NCBI GenBank assembly: GCA_033764965.1
Contig: JANRIN010000130.1
Location: forward strand, 3,026-67,025
Direction: 5' to 3'
DNA length: 64,000 nt
From: JSC-12 sp033764965
GTDB lineage: Bacteria; Cyanobacteriota; Cyanobacteriia; Leptolyngbyales; Leptolyngbyaceae
Below, piece after piece: positions 34,450 to 43,805 of the stretch. The translations under genes were made by a program, and so were the position numbers. Position 1 is the stretch's first letter. Each line of letters begins with the position of its first letter. The notes under the pieces are model-generated. The model had not been told where the DNA came from. It worked only from the letters and a program-made list of their open reading frames with translations, and did no database searches.

Positions 34450-35664
34450 ATGTTGAGCCGAATTAAAGACCTTGCCGCCAATCTTGCACCCCGTTTGATT
34501 GAGATTCGTCGCCATCTCCACAGTCATCCAGAACTCAGTGGACAGGAATACCAAACGGCAGTGTATGTGGCAGGGGTATTGTCTACCTGTGGGCTACAGG
34601 TGAAAGAAAATGTTGGCAAAATTGGGGTCGTTGGTGAACTGGCAGGAGGGGGAGAAGATCCTCGAATGCTGGCAATTCGAACTGATATGGATGCGTTGCC
34701 GATTCAAGAGCGCACCGGACTGGAGTTTGCATCCCGACAACCAGGCATCATGCACGCCTGCGGGCACGATGTTCACACGACGGTTGGGCTGGGCACAGCA
34801 ATGGTGCTGGCTCAGTTAGGAGAATCACTCCCTGGAAAAGTGCGGTTTTTGTTCCAACCTGCGGAAGAAGTGGCACAGGGGGCACATTGGATGGTGAAGG
34901 ATGGGGTGATGGAGGGAGTATCCAGCATTCTGTCGGTTCATGTCTTTCCGTCGATTCCGGCAGGCGTAGTGGGAATTCGCTATGGAGCCTTGACTGCCGC
35001 TGCCGATGATTTGGAGATCACGATTACGGGAGAGTCTGGACATGGTGCCCGTCCGCACGAAGCCGTGGATGCCATTTGGATCGCGGCTCAGGTGATCACG
35101 ACGCTGCAACAAGCCATTAGCCGAACTCAAAATCCACTGCATCCAGTCGTGCTGACGATCGGGCAAATGAGTGGCGGACGGGCACCTAACGTGATTGCCG
35201 ATCGCGTGAGATTACTAGGCACCGTGCGATCGCTCCATCCCGAAACCAGCCGCACCTTGCCAGAGTGGATTGAGCAAATCGTGGCTGGAGTCTGCAAACC
35301 TTACGGCGCTCAGTACGAGATCGATTATCGTCGGGGGGTGCCCTCGGTACAAAATGACATTACCCTGACTCAACTGCTGGAAAGTGCTGCCGAAGAAGCC
35401 TGGGGACGAGGCAGAATTCAAATGATTGAGGAGCCTTCTCTGGGTGCGGAAGATTTTTCAGTCTATCTGCAATATGCCCCCGGTAGTATGTTTCGATTAG
35501 GAGTGGGCTTTCGCGATCGGCGCAACTACTCCCTGCATCATCCCCAGTTTGAAGTGGATGAGACTGCGATCGTCACTGGCGTTGTCACCCTCGCCCACGC
35601 CGCTTACAAATATTGGCACCAATCTCAACCCTTGTTGATGGCTTCTAAAATAGGTGAACTTTAA
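34450..35664 (+). CDS. M20 family amidohydrolase (N-acyl-amino acid / IAA-amino acid hydrolase type)
   Basis: 404 residues. Metal-binding and catalytic blocks of peptidase M20D are visible: RRHLHSHPELSGQEYQTA near residue 25, IRTDMDALPIQE, MHACGHDVHTTVGLG with the bridging ligands, FQPAEEVAQGA, and the dimerisation-domain block SGHGARPHEAVDAI. The GAEDFSVYLQ motif near the end is the final His/Glu region. Members remove acyl groups from amino acids or amino-acid conjugates; substrate cannot be fixed. Starts at ATG 34450. Confidence 0.92.
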   Translation: MLSRIKDLAANLAPRLIEIRRHLHSHPELSGQEYQTAVYVAGVLSTCGLQVKENVGKIGVVGELAGGGEDPRMLAIRTDMDALPIQERTGLEFASRQPGIMHACGHDVHTTVGLGTAMVLAQLGESLPGKVRFLFQPAEEVAQGAHWMVKDGVMEGVSSILSVHVFPSIPAGVVGIRYGALTAAADDLEITITGESGHGARPHEAVDAIWIAAQVITTLQQAISRTQNPLHPVVLTIGQMSGGRAPNVIADRVRLLGTVRSLHPETSRTLPEWIEQIVAGVCKPYGAQYEIDYRRGVPSVQNDITLTQLLESAAEEAWGRGRIQMIEEPSLGAEDFSVYLQYAPGSMFRLGVGFRDRRNYSLHHPQFEVDETAIVTGVVTLAHAAYKYWHQSQPLLMASKIGEL

Positions 35665-35906
35665 CCCAGCAACCCCCTAAAGTTGCGTGCCGCACCCATA
35701 TTGCGACGCAGCCCCCCACAGCTTATATCTTCAAAGTGATTGAATTCAATGCTTGAACTCCTGAATGTTCCGACCAAAGCGATCATCTTTCAACTTTTTC
35801 CTGGATAAGATGTAGATTCGAGAAAAATTTAGGGAAATTTTAAGTAATGGCACTGATGAAAGACGGATTTGGAGCAGGGTAGAGAAGATTGAGATAGGTG
35901 AAATCA

Positions 35907-38882
35907 ATGAGTTTGAGTAACCGTGACTGGGAAAAAATAGCGCTTCAGACGGGCGATCGCGGCTTTCGCTCACTCATTGAAAATGCCACGGATATTATTG
36001 TGGTTTTAGATGAGAATGGAGTTTTTCAATACTCTAGCCCTTCTGCCGAAAGAGTCCTGGGCTATCGCCTGGAAGATGTTGTGGGGCGGCTGGCATCGGA
36101 GTTAGTCCATCCCGACGACATCTTTACTGTCATGACCGTGCTGCGAAACTGCATTGAAAATCCCGGCGTGAGCCAGCCCGTGATCGAATATCGGGTACGG
36201 CATCGGAGTGGTTGTTGGCGATCGTTTGAAGCCGTTGCCACAAATTTATTGCACGATCCAGCGATTCGGGGAGTTGTGGTCAACTGCCACGATATTACAG
36301 ATCGTAAACAAGTTGAAGAAGCCCTCCGAGCCGCGAATCAGCAAATTAGTAGCATCTTGGAAAGCATCGCTGACGCATTTATTTCGATTAATCGAGACTG
36401 GCAGTTTACCTACCTCAACTATCGCGCTACCCAACTGTTTGATTGCACTCCAGAGCAAGTGTTGCAGAGAAACCTCTGGGACTTGTTTCCCGATTTGCTC
36501 GCAACGGCGTTGGAACGGGAAAGTCGGCGAGCGATCGAGCTGCAAACCCCCGCCACGTTCGAAGAGTTCTATCCTGAATTCAAATCCTGGTTTGAAGTTC
36601 GCATCTTTCCCTCCACCGATGGCTTATCCATCTTCCTGGTAGACATTTCAGAGCGGCGACAATCCCAGGCAGAACTGTTGGAAATGAGTACAGCCCTGGG
36701 GAATGCCGTAGAAGGGATCGCCCGCCTGGATATGTCTGGACGTTACATTGCCCTCAACCGTGCCTATGCCGAAGCCCTCGGTTATGAACAGGCGGAGATG
36801 ATTGGGATGGAGTGGACGCAAACCGTGCATCCCGAAGATGTTGCCATCATCCAGGAAGGGCAACATCGCATGGTGACAGAAGGCAAATCGGAGGTTGAAG
36901 TTCGAGCGCTGCGGAAAGATGGCTCTATCTTCTACAAAGAAATCATGATGGTTGCCGCCTACGACTGGTACGACCAATTCATTGGACACCACTGCTTCAC
37001 ACGAGATATCTCAGAGCGCAAGCTGGCAGAAGTGGCGCTGCGGCACCAGGCAGATCAAGAACGCTTAATGGCAGATTTGGCTCGTCTTTCAGCCGGAATC
37101 GCCCACCGTATTCGCCAGTCTTTAGAGTTAGAGGAAATTTTAAATACCACCGTGTCCGAGGTGCGACAGTTCCTTAAGACCGATCGAGTTGTGATTTATC
37201 ACTGTGAGGGCAGCGACTTTAGAGTGGTTCTGGCGGAATCTGTGCAACCGGGCTATGCTTCGATTTTGGGATTGCAGGTTCAAGACGAATCCTTCACCCA
37301 GCGATACAATCCCTACACCTACGGGCAGAATATCGTGGTGGATGACCTGCAAAATCTACAAGCTCCCCCAGAGTTTCAGGACTTTCTGCTGCAACGACAG
37401 GTTAAAGCGTTTCTAGCTGTCCCCATCCTGCAAGGCAATGAGTTATGGGGGACTTTAGTTGCCCATCAATGCTCCGCCCCTCGGCATTGGGAGACTTACG
37501 AGGTTGGCTTACTGGAGCAACTGGCGATTCAAGTGGCGATCGCCATTCAGCAATCGGATTTATACCGCCAGGTGCAACAACTCAATGCCAACTTAGAACT
37601 TCAAGTGCAGGAGCGCACAACCCAGCTAGAGCAAGCATTGCATTACGAGGCAACCCTGAAACGGATTACGGATTCAGTGCGCGATAGTTTGGATGAAGAT
37701 CAAATCTTGCAAAATGCGGTTCAGGAACTGGCGTTGGGCTTGGATGTAGCGTGCTGTGACTCAGGCATTTATGACCTGGAGCGGCACATTTCAATGATTC
37801 GATATGAGTACACCCGATCGAACATTTCTACCTCCAAAGGCACAAAAATTCAAATGCAAGATTACCAGGATTTATACGATCAAATCCTGCAGCGAGGTAG
37901 CTACTTTCAGTTTTGCCGCTCAATGGATACAAATCACCGTCCCCCAGAAACACTACGGACAGCCCTGGTTTGCCCAATTGTGGATGATCAGGGGGTGATG
38001 GGGGATTTGTGGTTATTTCGGGAGGCAGGAGAGACGTTCTCTGAATTAGAAATTCGGCTGGTGGAGCAAGTTGCTAACCAATGTGCGATCGCCATCCGTC
38101 AAGCACGGCTCTATCAGGCAACTCAGGCTCAAGTCACAGCGCTGGAAGAGCTAAATCAGCTTAAGGATGACTTCCTCAGCACCGTTTCCCACGAACTGCG
38201 AACGCCCATGTCCAACATGAAGATGGCGATTCATATGTTGAAAAATATCAACACCCCAGAACGGCAGCAACAGTATCTCAACATTCTGCAAGCGGAGTGT
38301 GTCCGAGAGATTGAATTAATTAACGACTTACTGGATTTACAACGGCTGGAAGCCTCTTCCTACTTGTTGTCGTTAGACACCATTCCCCTACAAGAATGTG
38401 TGACAAATTTGGTAGAACCTTTTTACTCGCGCACTCAAGATCGGCACCAAACCCTCCAGGTCAACACCCCTTCAACGCCAATTCATATCACCAGCGATCG
38501 CCCCACCTTGGAGCGCGTACTGGCTGAACTCCTCAACAACGCCTGCAAATACACACCACCAGAAGGAAAAATAATTCTGAGCGTTGAACACGACTCTGTG
38601 CCAACGCAGGACAATCCGACCTTTATCCTATTTAAAGTTTGTAACCAGGCAGAAATTCCGAAATCTGACCTGGAGCGAATTTTTGATAAGTTTTATCGCG
38701 TGCCCAATGGCGATCGCTGGAAACAGGGGGGCACAGGGCTGGGGTTGGCTTTAGTCCAGCGGCTGGTCGTTGAATTAGGGGGAACGATCAGCGTTATCAG
38801 TGCAGACGGTTGGACGACGTTTACAGTGAACCTGCCTGGGGTTGCGTCTGCTAATACATCCGTAGTTTCTCTGAGATCATGA
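35907..38882 (+). CDS. PAS/GAF hybrid-free sensor histidine kinase
   Basis: 991 residues with no membrane helix. In order: PAS (about 15-130, FRSLIENATDIIVVLDENGV), PAS (about 145-250), PAS-PAC (about 255-380), GAF (about 395-560), a coiled-coil linker (LELQVQERTTQLEQAL), a second GAF-like domain (about 575-740), HisKA with the H-box STVSHELRTPM (His near 763), and HATPase_c with NNACKYTPP near 876 and GTGLGLAL near 943. No receiver domain, so it acts on a separate response regulator. The GAF lacks an obvious chromophore-binding Cys-His motif, so it is probably not a cyanobacteriochrome. Its cognate regulator is not in the window. Confidence 0.9.
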   Translation: MSLSNRDWEKIALQTGDRGFRSLIENATDIIVVLDENGVFQYSSPSAERVLGYRLEDVVGRLASELVHPDDIFTVMTVLRNCIENPGVSQPVIEYRVRHRSGCWRSFEAVATNLLHDPAIRGVVVNCHDITDRKQVEEALRAANQQISSILESIADAFISINRDWQFTYLNYRATQLFDCTPEQVLQRNLWDLFPDLLATALERESRRAIELQTPATFEEFYPEFKSWFEVRIFPSTDGLSIFLVDISERRQSQAELLEMSTALGNAVEGIARLDMSGRYIALNRAYAEALGYEQAEMIGMEWTQTVHPEDVAIIQEGQHRMVTEGKSEVEVRALRKDGSIFYKEIMMVAAYDWYDQFIGHHCFTRDISERKLAEVALRHQADQERLMADLARLSAGIAHRIRQSLELEEILNTTVSEVRQFLKTDRVVIYHCEGSDFRVVLAESVQPGYASILGLQVQDESFTQRYNPYTYGQNIVVDDLQNLQAPPEFQDFLLQRQVKAFLAVPILQGNELWGTLVAHQCSAPRHWETYEVGLLEQLAIQVAIAIQQSDLYRQVQQLNANLELQVQERTTQLEQALHYEATLKRITDSVRDSLDEDQILQNAVQELALGLDVACCDSGIYDLERHISMIRYEYTRSNISTSKGTKIQMQDYQDLYDQILQRGSYFQFCRSMDTNHRPPETLRTALVCPIVDDQGVMGDLWLFREAGETFSELEIRLVEQVANQCAIAIRQARLYQATQAQVTALEELNQLKDDFLSTVSHELRTPMSNMKMAIHMLKNINTPERQQQYLNILQAECVREIELINDLLDLQRLEASSYLLSLDTIPLQECVTNLVEPFYSRTQDRHQTLQVNTPSTPIHITSDRPTLERVLAELLNNACKYTPPEGKIILSVEHDSVPTQDNPTFILFKVCNQAEIPKSDLERIFDKFYRVPNGDRWKQGGTGLGLALVQRLVVELGGTISVISADGWTTFTVNLPGVASANTSVVSLRS

Positions 38883-38943
38883 AGAAGGGGGATTCGAATT
38901 TCATGAGTTTCACCGTAGGGTCATAGAGTATTTCTCCGATTAA

Positions 38944-39294
38944 ATGCAACATATGCTTTCAAAGGAAAAACTCATGGTATCTCACCTGACTCATGAAGAC
39001 CTCTTAATTCTTGAAATGCAACGCCTTGAGCGCTTCCGCTCACTGTTTGCTGATGCACTCTCTCTGTGCTTTCTTCACCTCGATCGAGGCAACGAACTCA
39101 AAATTCACTGCTCAGAACCGTGGCTAGTCGATCTGCTGCTGCATAAAATTGAACCGCTTTGCGCCTCTGCCTGGATTGTCGTAGGTGCCGATCAGCTATC
39201 AATTTACTACGCGCAAGAAGAAATTTACATCGCTCCAACGCGGACTCAAAGCAAGCGTTCTCGGCGTTCTGTGAATTCTCGCATCCTGCATTAA
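38944..39294 (+). CDS. Small hypothetical protein (116 aa)
   Basis: Opens with several candidate starts (MQHMLSKEKLMVSH). A mixed alpha/beta content is suggested, with LILEMQRLERFRSLFADALS as a helix and a basic C-terminus (TQSKRSRRSVNSRILH). It lies 61 bp after the histidine kinase on the same strand. No family was recognised; small proteins after sensor kinases are frequent in cyanobacteria, but no link is shown. Confidence 0.6.
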   Translation: MQHMLSKEKLMVSHLTHEDLLILEMQRLERFRSLFADALSLCFLHLDRGNELKIHCSEPWLVDLLLHKIEPLCASAWIVVGADQLSIYYAQEEIYIAPTRTQSKRSRRSVNSRILH

Positions 39295-39586
39295 GGCTTT
39301 TATTTAGTAAGAAATCATTTAAATTAGCTGTTCACTTGTTGGATAAGAGTAGAATTCATCAAGCTTTGTTTGGAGAGTTGAGTGGTTGAGATGCCTCGAA
39401 GTGAGTAATTTGCTTTGTAGAGCTAATCACCGGCAAGCTGCAAACAAGGATCTACCCAATTGATGACAAACAACACGTTTTAGATCAGTACAGTTATAGT
39501 TAATTGAACTGTTTCATCTGTTGTCAAAATTCTTGTTCGACCGTTCTTAGTCGGCGAACCCAGGTTGTTACTCCCAGGTTATAGCT

Positions 39587-40042
39587 ATGAATCCTGACGT
39601 TAAAGAATCTGAAATGCCAACTGTTAGCGCACCCGATTTCGCGGAGCCTGCCCTGCCTCCAGTGGAAGGAACGAATGAACCCCTGCTCCTCCCGCCTCAA
39701 GACACAAACACCACCAACGAGCAGGTTGCTCAATACGTAGAACGCTTTAAAGCAGTGTTGTCTAGCTTGCCTGAATATATTTCCGATTTCTTCAGCGAGT
39801 ACAAGCGTCCGCTGATCGTTCTAGGGTTGATTTTTGGCGGATTTGTTACCTTTAAGCTGACCTTTGCCCTTTTGGATGCTGTTGATGACATTCCTCTGTT
39901 AGCTCCCACCTTTGAGCTAATTGGATTTGGTTATACAGCTTGGTTTGTTTATCGCTACTTGCTTAAAGCCTCTAGCCGTCAAGAGCTAGCGAAGGAAGTC
40001 GGAGATTTGAAAAACCAGATCATTGGTGGCTTGCCAAAGTAA
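39587..40042 (+). CDS. CAAD-domain thylakoid protein (CURT1-like)
   Basis: 151 residues. An N-terminal Pro/Glu-rich stretch is followed by an amphipathic helix and two hydrophobic helices (PLIVLGLIFGGFVTFKLTFA and PTFELIGFGYTAWFVYRYLL) and a short charged C-terminal helix (SRQELAKEVGDLKNQI). This is the CAAD layout, the domain found appended to some cyanobacterial aminoacyl-tRNA synthetases and as a stand-alone protein homologous to chloroplast CURT1, which bends thylakoid membranes. Here it is stand-alone. Confidence 0.87.
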   Translation: MNPDVKESEMPTVSAPDFAEPALPPVEGTNEPLLLPPQDTNTTNEQVAQYVERFKAVLSSLPEYISDFFSEYKRPLIVLGLIFGGFVTFKLTFALLDAVDDIPLLAPTFELIGFGYTAWFVYRYLLKASSRQELAKEVGDLKNQIIGGLPK

Positions 40043-40068
40043 GTGAGTGGGTAGGTGAATGATGTGAT

Positions 40069-40095
40069 CAACCACTGCCAAAGGTGCAGTGGTTG
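40069..40095. terminator. Hairpin between convergent CAAD and ftsE genes
   Basis: A perfect 10-bp stem CAACCACTGC / GCAGTGGTTG encloses a 7-base loop in the 99-bp space between the two convergent stop codons. Only a short T-rich tail follows on the plus strand, so it is a probable rather than a textbook terminator. It is flanked by GTGGGTAGGTG and CACCTACCCCAC, which could extend the pairing. Confidence 0.6.
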
Positions 40096-40141
40096 AGTAG
40101 ATGAAGTTTTGGTTCGCCCACCTACCCCACCCATTCCCTAC

Positions 40142-40906
40142 TTATCTGTATGTTGTCGGCACATACAAACGACCATTACACAGTTGCACAACGGGCTGAT
40201 TGGATTGGCGAATTAAGCCTTCATCATGAGTTGTGACAACGATCGTGATCCCGATCGCATTCAGCTTTTTCAAAATTTTGATCACCTGCCAGGAGTTGTC
40301 TGCATCCAGATTGCCCGTTGGTTCATCTGCCAGCAAAATCGGTGGAGTGTTGACGATCGCCCTGGCAAGGCTAACCCGTTGTTGCTCCCCACCTGATAGT
40401 TCTTCTGGAAAGCTGCTTGCTTTGTGGGGCAAACCCACCATTCTGAGCGCAGGCTGCAACCGACGCTCGATCTCTTGGCGACTGAACCCTTGCGCCCATA
40501 GGACAAACGCTACATTTTCGGCAACAGTGCGACGCGGAATTAGTTTATAGTCCTGGAATACAATCCCGATGCGGCGGCGCAGTTCTGCCAAGCGATCGCC
40601 TTGCAGCGTGCCCACATCAACGCCATCGACAATGACTTCTCCAGAGGACGCTTTCTCCTCGCCGTACAGCATTTTCAGCAGCGTAGATTTGCCCGATCCA
40701 GACGGACCCGTAATAAACAAAAAGCCTCCCCGACGGATTTCTAAATTGCCATCAATGAGCGCCTTAGAGCCGTTGCTGTAGGTTTTGCAAACGTCCCGCA
40801 ATGTGACGATCGCCGCTTTTGGGTTGGACGATGCGGCTTCTGCGATCGGCTTTTCCGACACTGTAGCGGCAGAATTCGCTGGAGAATTTGTCAAACGTTG
40901 CACCAT
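40142..40906 (-). CDS. ftsE: FtsE-like ABC ATP-binding protein
   Basis: 254 residues from ATG 40906. The ABC core has Walker A GPSGSGKST, the Q-loop FQDYKLIPRRTVAENV typical of FtsE, signature LSGGEQQRVSLARAI, Walker B ILLADEPTGNLD and switch His in VTTHDE. In cell division FtsE pairs with FtsX to regulate peptidoglycan hydrolases. An N-terminal extension of about 45 residues (Ala/Ser-rich) precedes the core. No ftsX neighbour is visible; in many cyanobacteria ftsE and ftsX are separate. A longer frame exists upstream but would overlap the divergent gene. Confidence 0.88.
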   Translation of the reverse strand: MVQRLTNSPANSAATVSEKPIAEAASSNPKAAIVTLRDVCKTYSNGSKALIDGNLEIRRGGFLFITGPSGSGKSTLLKMLYGEEKASSGEVIVDGVDVGTLQGDRLAELRRRIGIVFQDYKLIPRRTVAENVAFVLWAQGFSRQEIERRLQPALRMVGLPHKASSFPEELSGGEQQRVSLARAIVNTPPILLADEPTGNLDADNSWQVIKILKKLNAIGITIVVTTHDEGLIRQSNQPVVQLCNGRLYVPTTYR

Positions 40907-41028
40907 ACAATCCGACAACTCAAGAACTTGCCATCCATTACAACACAGAAATTTCAGCTTGAAGCGGTGCCGCAAAACTTTTATAGTGATGTCGTCAGTC
41001 TCAAAACAACTCCCAGCTTCAATCAACG

Positions 41029-41556
41029 ATGCCCTCATCCCTGCTACTGACTTCGTTTGATATCTGGAAAACCCATCATACTTCCAACGCATCCGATGAT
41101 TTACTCAAAGAATTGCTGTTAAGAAATATCGTGGGTGAGCCGATTCAGTTACTTAGAAAATTGCCGGTGGATTTTGAATTGGCACCCAAACAAGTGATCG
41201 CAGCGATGGAGCGTTTGCAACCAAGGTTGCTAGTCTGCTGTGGCATGGCAGAGCGGCGATCGTATCTTTGTGTGGAGTCCAACGGCAAGTTTGAAAATGA
41301 AACTATTTATACGTCAGTTGATGTGCGAAAATTAGTCCAAGGCTTATTGTTTACCAGAGTCAGTCACAATGCGGGCGGGTTTGTTTGCAATCACACGTAT
41401 TACTCAGTATTGAAGTATATTCAAACAACTCAAGTCGCCACACACTGTATTTTTGTTCATGTCCCATGTATCAACTCAGAAAATTGTGCAGCGATCGTGG
41501 CTGATTTCTCAACGATCCTCACTCGCCTGCAAGCCTCTCATGCCCACACTCGCTGA
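41029..41556 (+). CDS. Pyroglutamyl-peptidase I-like protein (C15 family)
   Basis: 175 residues. Three C15-family elements are visible: a start LLTSFDIWKTHHTSNAS in the place of the usual LLTGFEPF....NPS, the Glu region CCGMAERRSYLCVESNG, and the Cys region NAGGFVCNHTYYSVLKY with a His in FVHVP. These keep the order Glu, Cys, His of the catalytic triad. It is shorter than classical Pcp (about 210 residues) and diverged. It would remove N-terminal pyroglutamate if active. Its 3' end overlaps the convergent vapC gene by 19 bp. Confidence 0.75.
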   Translation: MPSSLLLTSFDIWKTHHTSNASDDLLKELLLRNIVGEPIQLLRKLPVDFELAPKQVIAAMERLQPRLLVCCGMAERRSYLCVESNGKFENETIYTSVDVRKLVQGLLFTRVSHNAGGFVCNHTYYSVLKYIQTTQVATHCIFVHVPCINSENCAAIVADFSTILTRLQASHAHTR

Positions 41557-41921
41557 ATCGAGTACACAAACGCTGCATCAGTACTGACAATTGGCAAAGA
41601 ATGATTCATTGCTTGAGAAATCAGGATGCGATCGAACGGATCACGATGATAAAGCGGAAGATTTCGTACTTGAATTGTGTCTTTGAAAGAAATGGGCAGC
41701 ACTAAAATATCTGAGTCCTCAAGGGTAGCTCCAATCGTTTCATAATCCTGCTGAAGTGATAATTTACCCAGTTGTAACTTAATTGCCATCTCCCAAAGAC
41801 TGGCAATGCTGAGGTAGACAAGATCCGCAGTGTCGATAGTGATTCTTAAAGTATCTGGGAGCTTCAAGTCATTTTCGGTTAACCAGATAAAGGTATGAGT
41901 ATCTATCAGAAAACTACTCAT
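41538..41921 (-). CDS. VapC-family PIN-domain ribonuclease toxin
   Basis: 127 residues with all four PIN acidic positions: Asp in SSFLIDTHTFIWL, Glu in LSIASLWEMAIKLQLG, Asp in HRDPFDRILISQAM and Asp in VSTDAAF. The length fits VapC. The start ATG overlaps the stop TGA of the upstream antitoxin frame (ATGA), the usual coupling of toxin-antitoxin pairs. The antitoxin frame is broken (41918-42148), so the toxin either is not made efficiently, is tolerated, or is balanced by an antitoxin encoded elsewhere. Confidence 0.88.
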   Translation of the reverse strand: MSSFLIDTHTFIWLTENDLKLPDTLRITIDTADLVYLSIASLWEMAIKLQLGKLSLQQDYETIGATLEDSDILVLPISFKDTIQVRNLPLYHRDPFDRILISQAMNHSLPIVSTDAAFVYSIQRVWA

Positions 41922-42148
41922 TCCATATATTCCTTAAAATCTTCAAGAGGTTCGTCAAAGTCGTCAGGTAGGAGCAAGACAAAAGTACCTTTTAAGATGC
42001 CAGATCGGCGCTTCTTCTGGGGTATCTTCTCTTCAGCATTTACATTTGAATAATTGTCAATTAAATATTTTGCTTAATGCAAAACCTCCTGCTTCAATGG
42101 CTCTGGCATTTGAGTAATTGTTCGTAAAATTTCTGCGTCTACCGTCAT
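41918..42148 (-). pseudogene. VapB/DUF2281-type antitoxin interrupted by a nonsense codon
   Basis: Read from ATG 42148 the frame gives MTVDAEILRTITQMPEPLKQ and continues EVLH, then a TAA at 42076-42074, then AKYLIDNYSNVNAEEK and a C-terminal tail ending DDFDEPLEDFKEYME before TGA at 41920-41918. DUF2281-type antitoxins read LHYAEYL at this place, so the TAA replaces a Tyr codon by one base change (TAT or TAC to TAA). Everything else, including the stop/start overlap with vapC, is intact. No good internal start follows the TAA until late in the frame. Confidence 0.75.
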
Positions 42149-42420
42149 GATTTACGCTCCTTCTTTGCTCCTGCTAAAACATCACTGCAAATTCAGTTTG
42201 GCTTCCAACCACATTATTTTTCTAACAAAGTTTTAGAATCATTACTCCCATCAGGCTGCGTATCGAGTACTTCTATCGTAAACAACTTTACTCTGATGAG
42301 CAGAGCTTCTTCTACTCAGCCCTCAGCCCTGTCTCGCCTCCCATTTTTTGCTTAACCAACCATTAGAGTAGTCTTCCTGTGGCAGTATAGAGGCTTGTTG
42401 ATGAGGATGAGTGCCCCTTC

Positions 42421-43803
42421 ATGCTGTCGGTTTTATCGTCGTTAATTGTGGCGCAAGCTGCTCCCACCCCACCTCCTCCCAGTCAGGAAATTCGGGTAAC
42501 GCAACCCGTGAGAGTGTTACCTGGGCGACTGGATGCCGTCCCCGTGTTCAACAGCAACAGCCCGGAACTGGTACTGACTGAAGGCATTTTGCTATCCACC
42601 TTTCCCCCAACGGGCAAACAGATTGCAACTGCTCACCTCAATGTTCCCTTCAATGGACGGTTTGATGTGTTCGCGCACCACATCGCCAGAGCACCCCAGC
42701 CAGATGACTTACGCACCTTGTACCTGGGAATTTTGATGCACAATCCAGGGGCGCAACCTGTCACGATAGACATTTTGCAAGCCGCCAGCTACCTCAGCCA
42801 ACCCGATGCCCCCTTTGTTACCCTGCCGCCCTATGTCGAGAATGCTGCGGGAACGGTGTTTGCCGGACCGGGAAGCCGCGCCATGCTGGATGTGTTGCGG
42901 GGTAAACGGCAGGCAGACTTCCCAGCGCAAATTGTGATTCCGCCAAGAACCAGTCGGATGTTGATGAACTTGCCCATTCCAGTCAGAACACTGAATCCAC
43001 CTTTGAACGGACGATCGTCCCTCATTCGTGCCCGCAGCAGTGCCCCTATTTACATGGCAAGTTTGGCAAAGTTCGCGCCTACGGATGTAGCAGGCAATGA
43101 GCGATCGCCCACGGTGGAAGAGTGGCAAGCGTTGCTAGAAACCAGTGGACTGGCAACGCCACGGGACAAAACCCCCACTCCCCCCGACCAGGCAAAAGGT
43201 CAAATTATCTATGGACGAGTGGCAGGGGTAGCGACAGGATCTCGCTGGACGGCTCAAGTGGTTGATCCGCCCGGAATTCAACCCAACGATCCTGATACCT
43301 GGTATCTCTCGACTCCAGCCACAGGACAGGCATTCTCCTATGGGCTGAGTACCCTGCTGGGCGGCACGTTGGGAACCAATCAGGTGCAAACGGCAAACAT
43401 GGTGGCACGCTATCCTGACACGGCGTATCAGGCGCATGGCAACTACGCGATCGAGTACAACCTCACCTTGCCCCTGCGGAATCGCACCCCAAATACCCAA
43501 CGTATTGCCGTCATGGTAGAAACGCCGATTAAAGAAAATCAACCCAAAAATGAACAGTTGCGTTTTCTGGTTCCACCGGCGCGGCAAGTCTTTTTCCGGG
43601 GAACCATACGGCTACGCTATAGCGACGATCGCGGCTTACCCCAAACTCGCTATGTGCATTTAGTGCAACAACGCGGACAGCAAGGTTTACCCCTGATTGA
43701 AATGACCCTGAAACCGGATGAGCGCCGCTTGGTCAGTTTCGATTTTCTGTATCCGCCCGATTCCACCCCACCACAGATCTTGACAATCAAAAACCTGGAT
43801 TAA
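42421..43803 (+). CDS. DUF3370 domain protein, exported
   Basis: 460 residues. A short hydrophobic N-terminus (MLSVLSSLIVAQAA) is a probable signal sequence, followed by a Pro-rich spacer. The body has the DUF3370 features PVRVLPGRLDAVPVFNSNSP, LTEGILLSTFPPTGKQIA and NVPFNGRFDVFAHHI, all beta-rich. DUF3370 is known mainly from cyanobacteria and its role is not established. First gene of a tightly packed run with DUF4340 (2-bp gap) and purU (2-bp gap), so they are probably one transcript. Confidence 0.87.
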   Translation: MLSVLSSLIVAQAAPTPPPPSQEIRVTQPVRVLPGRLDAVPVFNSNSPELVLTEGILLSTFPPTGKQIATAHLNVPFNGRFDVFAHHIARAPQPDDLRTLYLGILMHNPGAQPVTIDILQAASYLSQPDAPFVTLPPYVENAAGTVFAGPGSRAMLDVLRGKRQADFPAQIVIPPRTSRMLMNLPIPVRTLNPPLNGRSSLIRARSSAPIYMASLAKFAPTDVAGNERSPTVEEWQALLETSGLATPRDKTPTPPDQAKGQIIYGRVAGVATGSRWTAQVVDPPGIQPNDPDTWYLSTPATGQAFSYGLSTLLGGTLGTNQVQTANMVARYPDTAYQAHGNYAIEYNLTLPLRNRTPNTQRIAVMVETPIKENQPKNEQLRFLVPPARQVFFRGTIRLRYSDDRGLPQTRYVHLVQQRGQQGLPLIEMTLKPDERRLVSFDFLYPPDSTPPQILTIKNLD

Positions 43804-43805
43804 CC

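Noticed and set aside
37105..37590. Cyanobacteriochrome-type GAF in the histidine kinase
   Set aside because: The conserved chromophore-binding Cys-His pair is not visible; it is a plain GAF.
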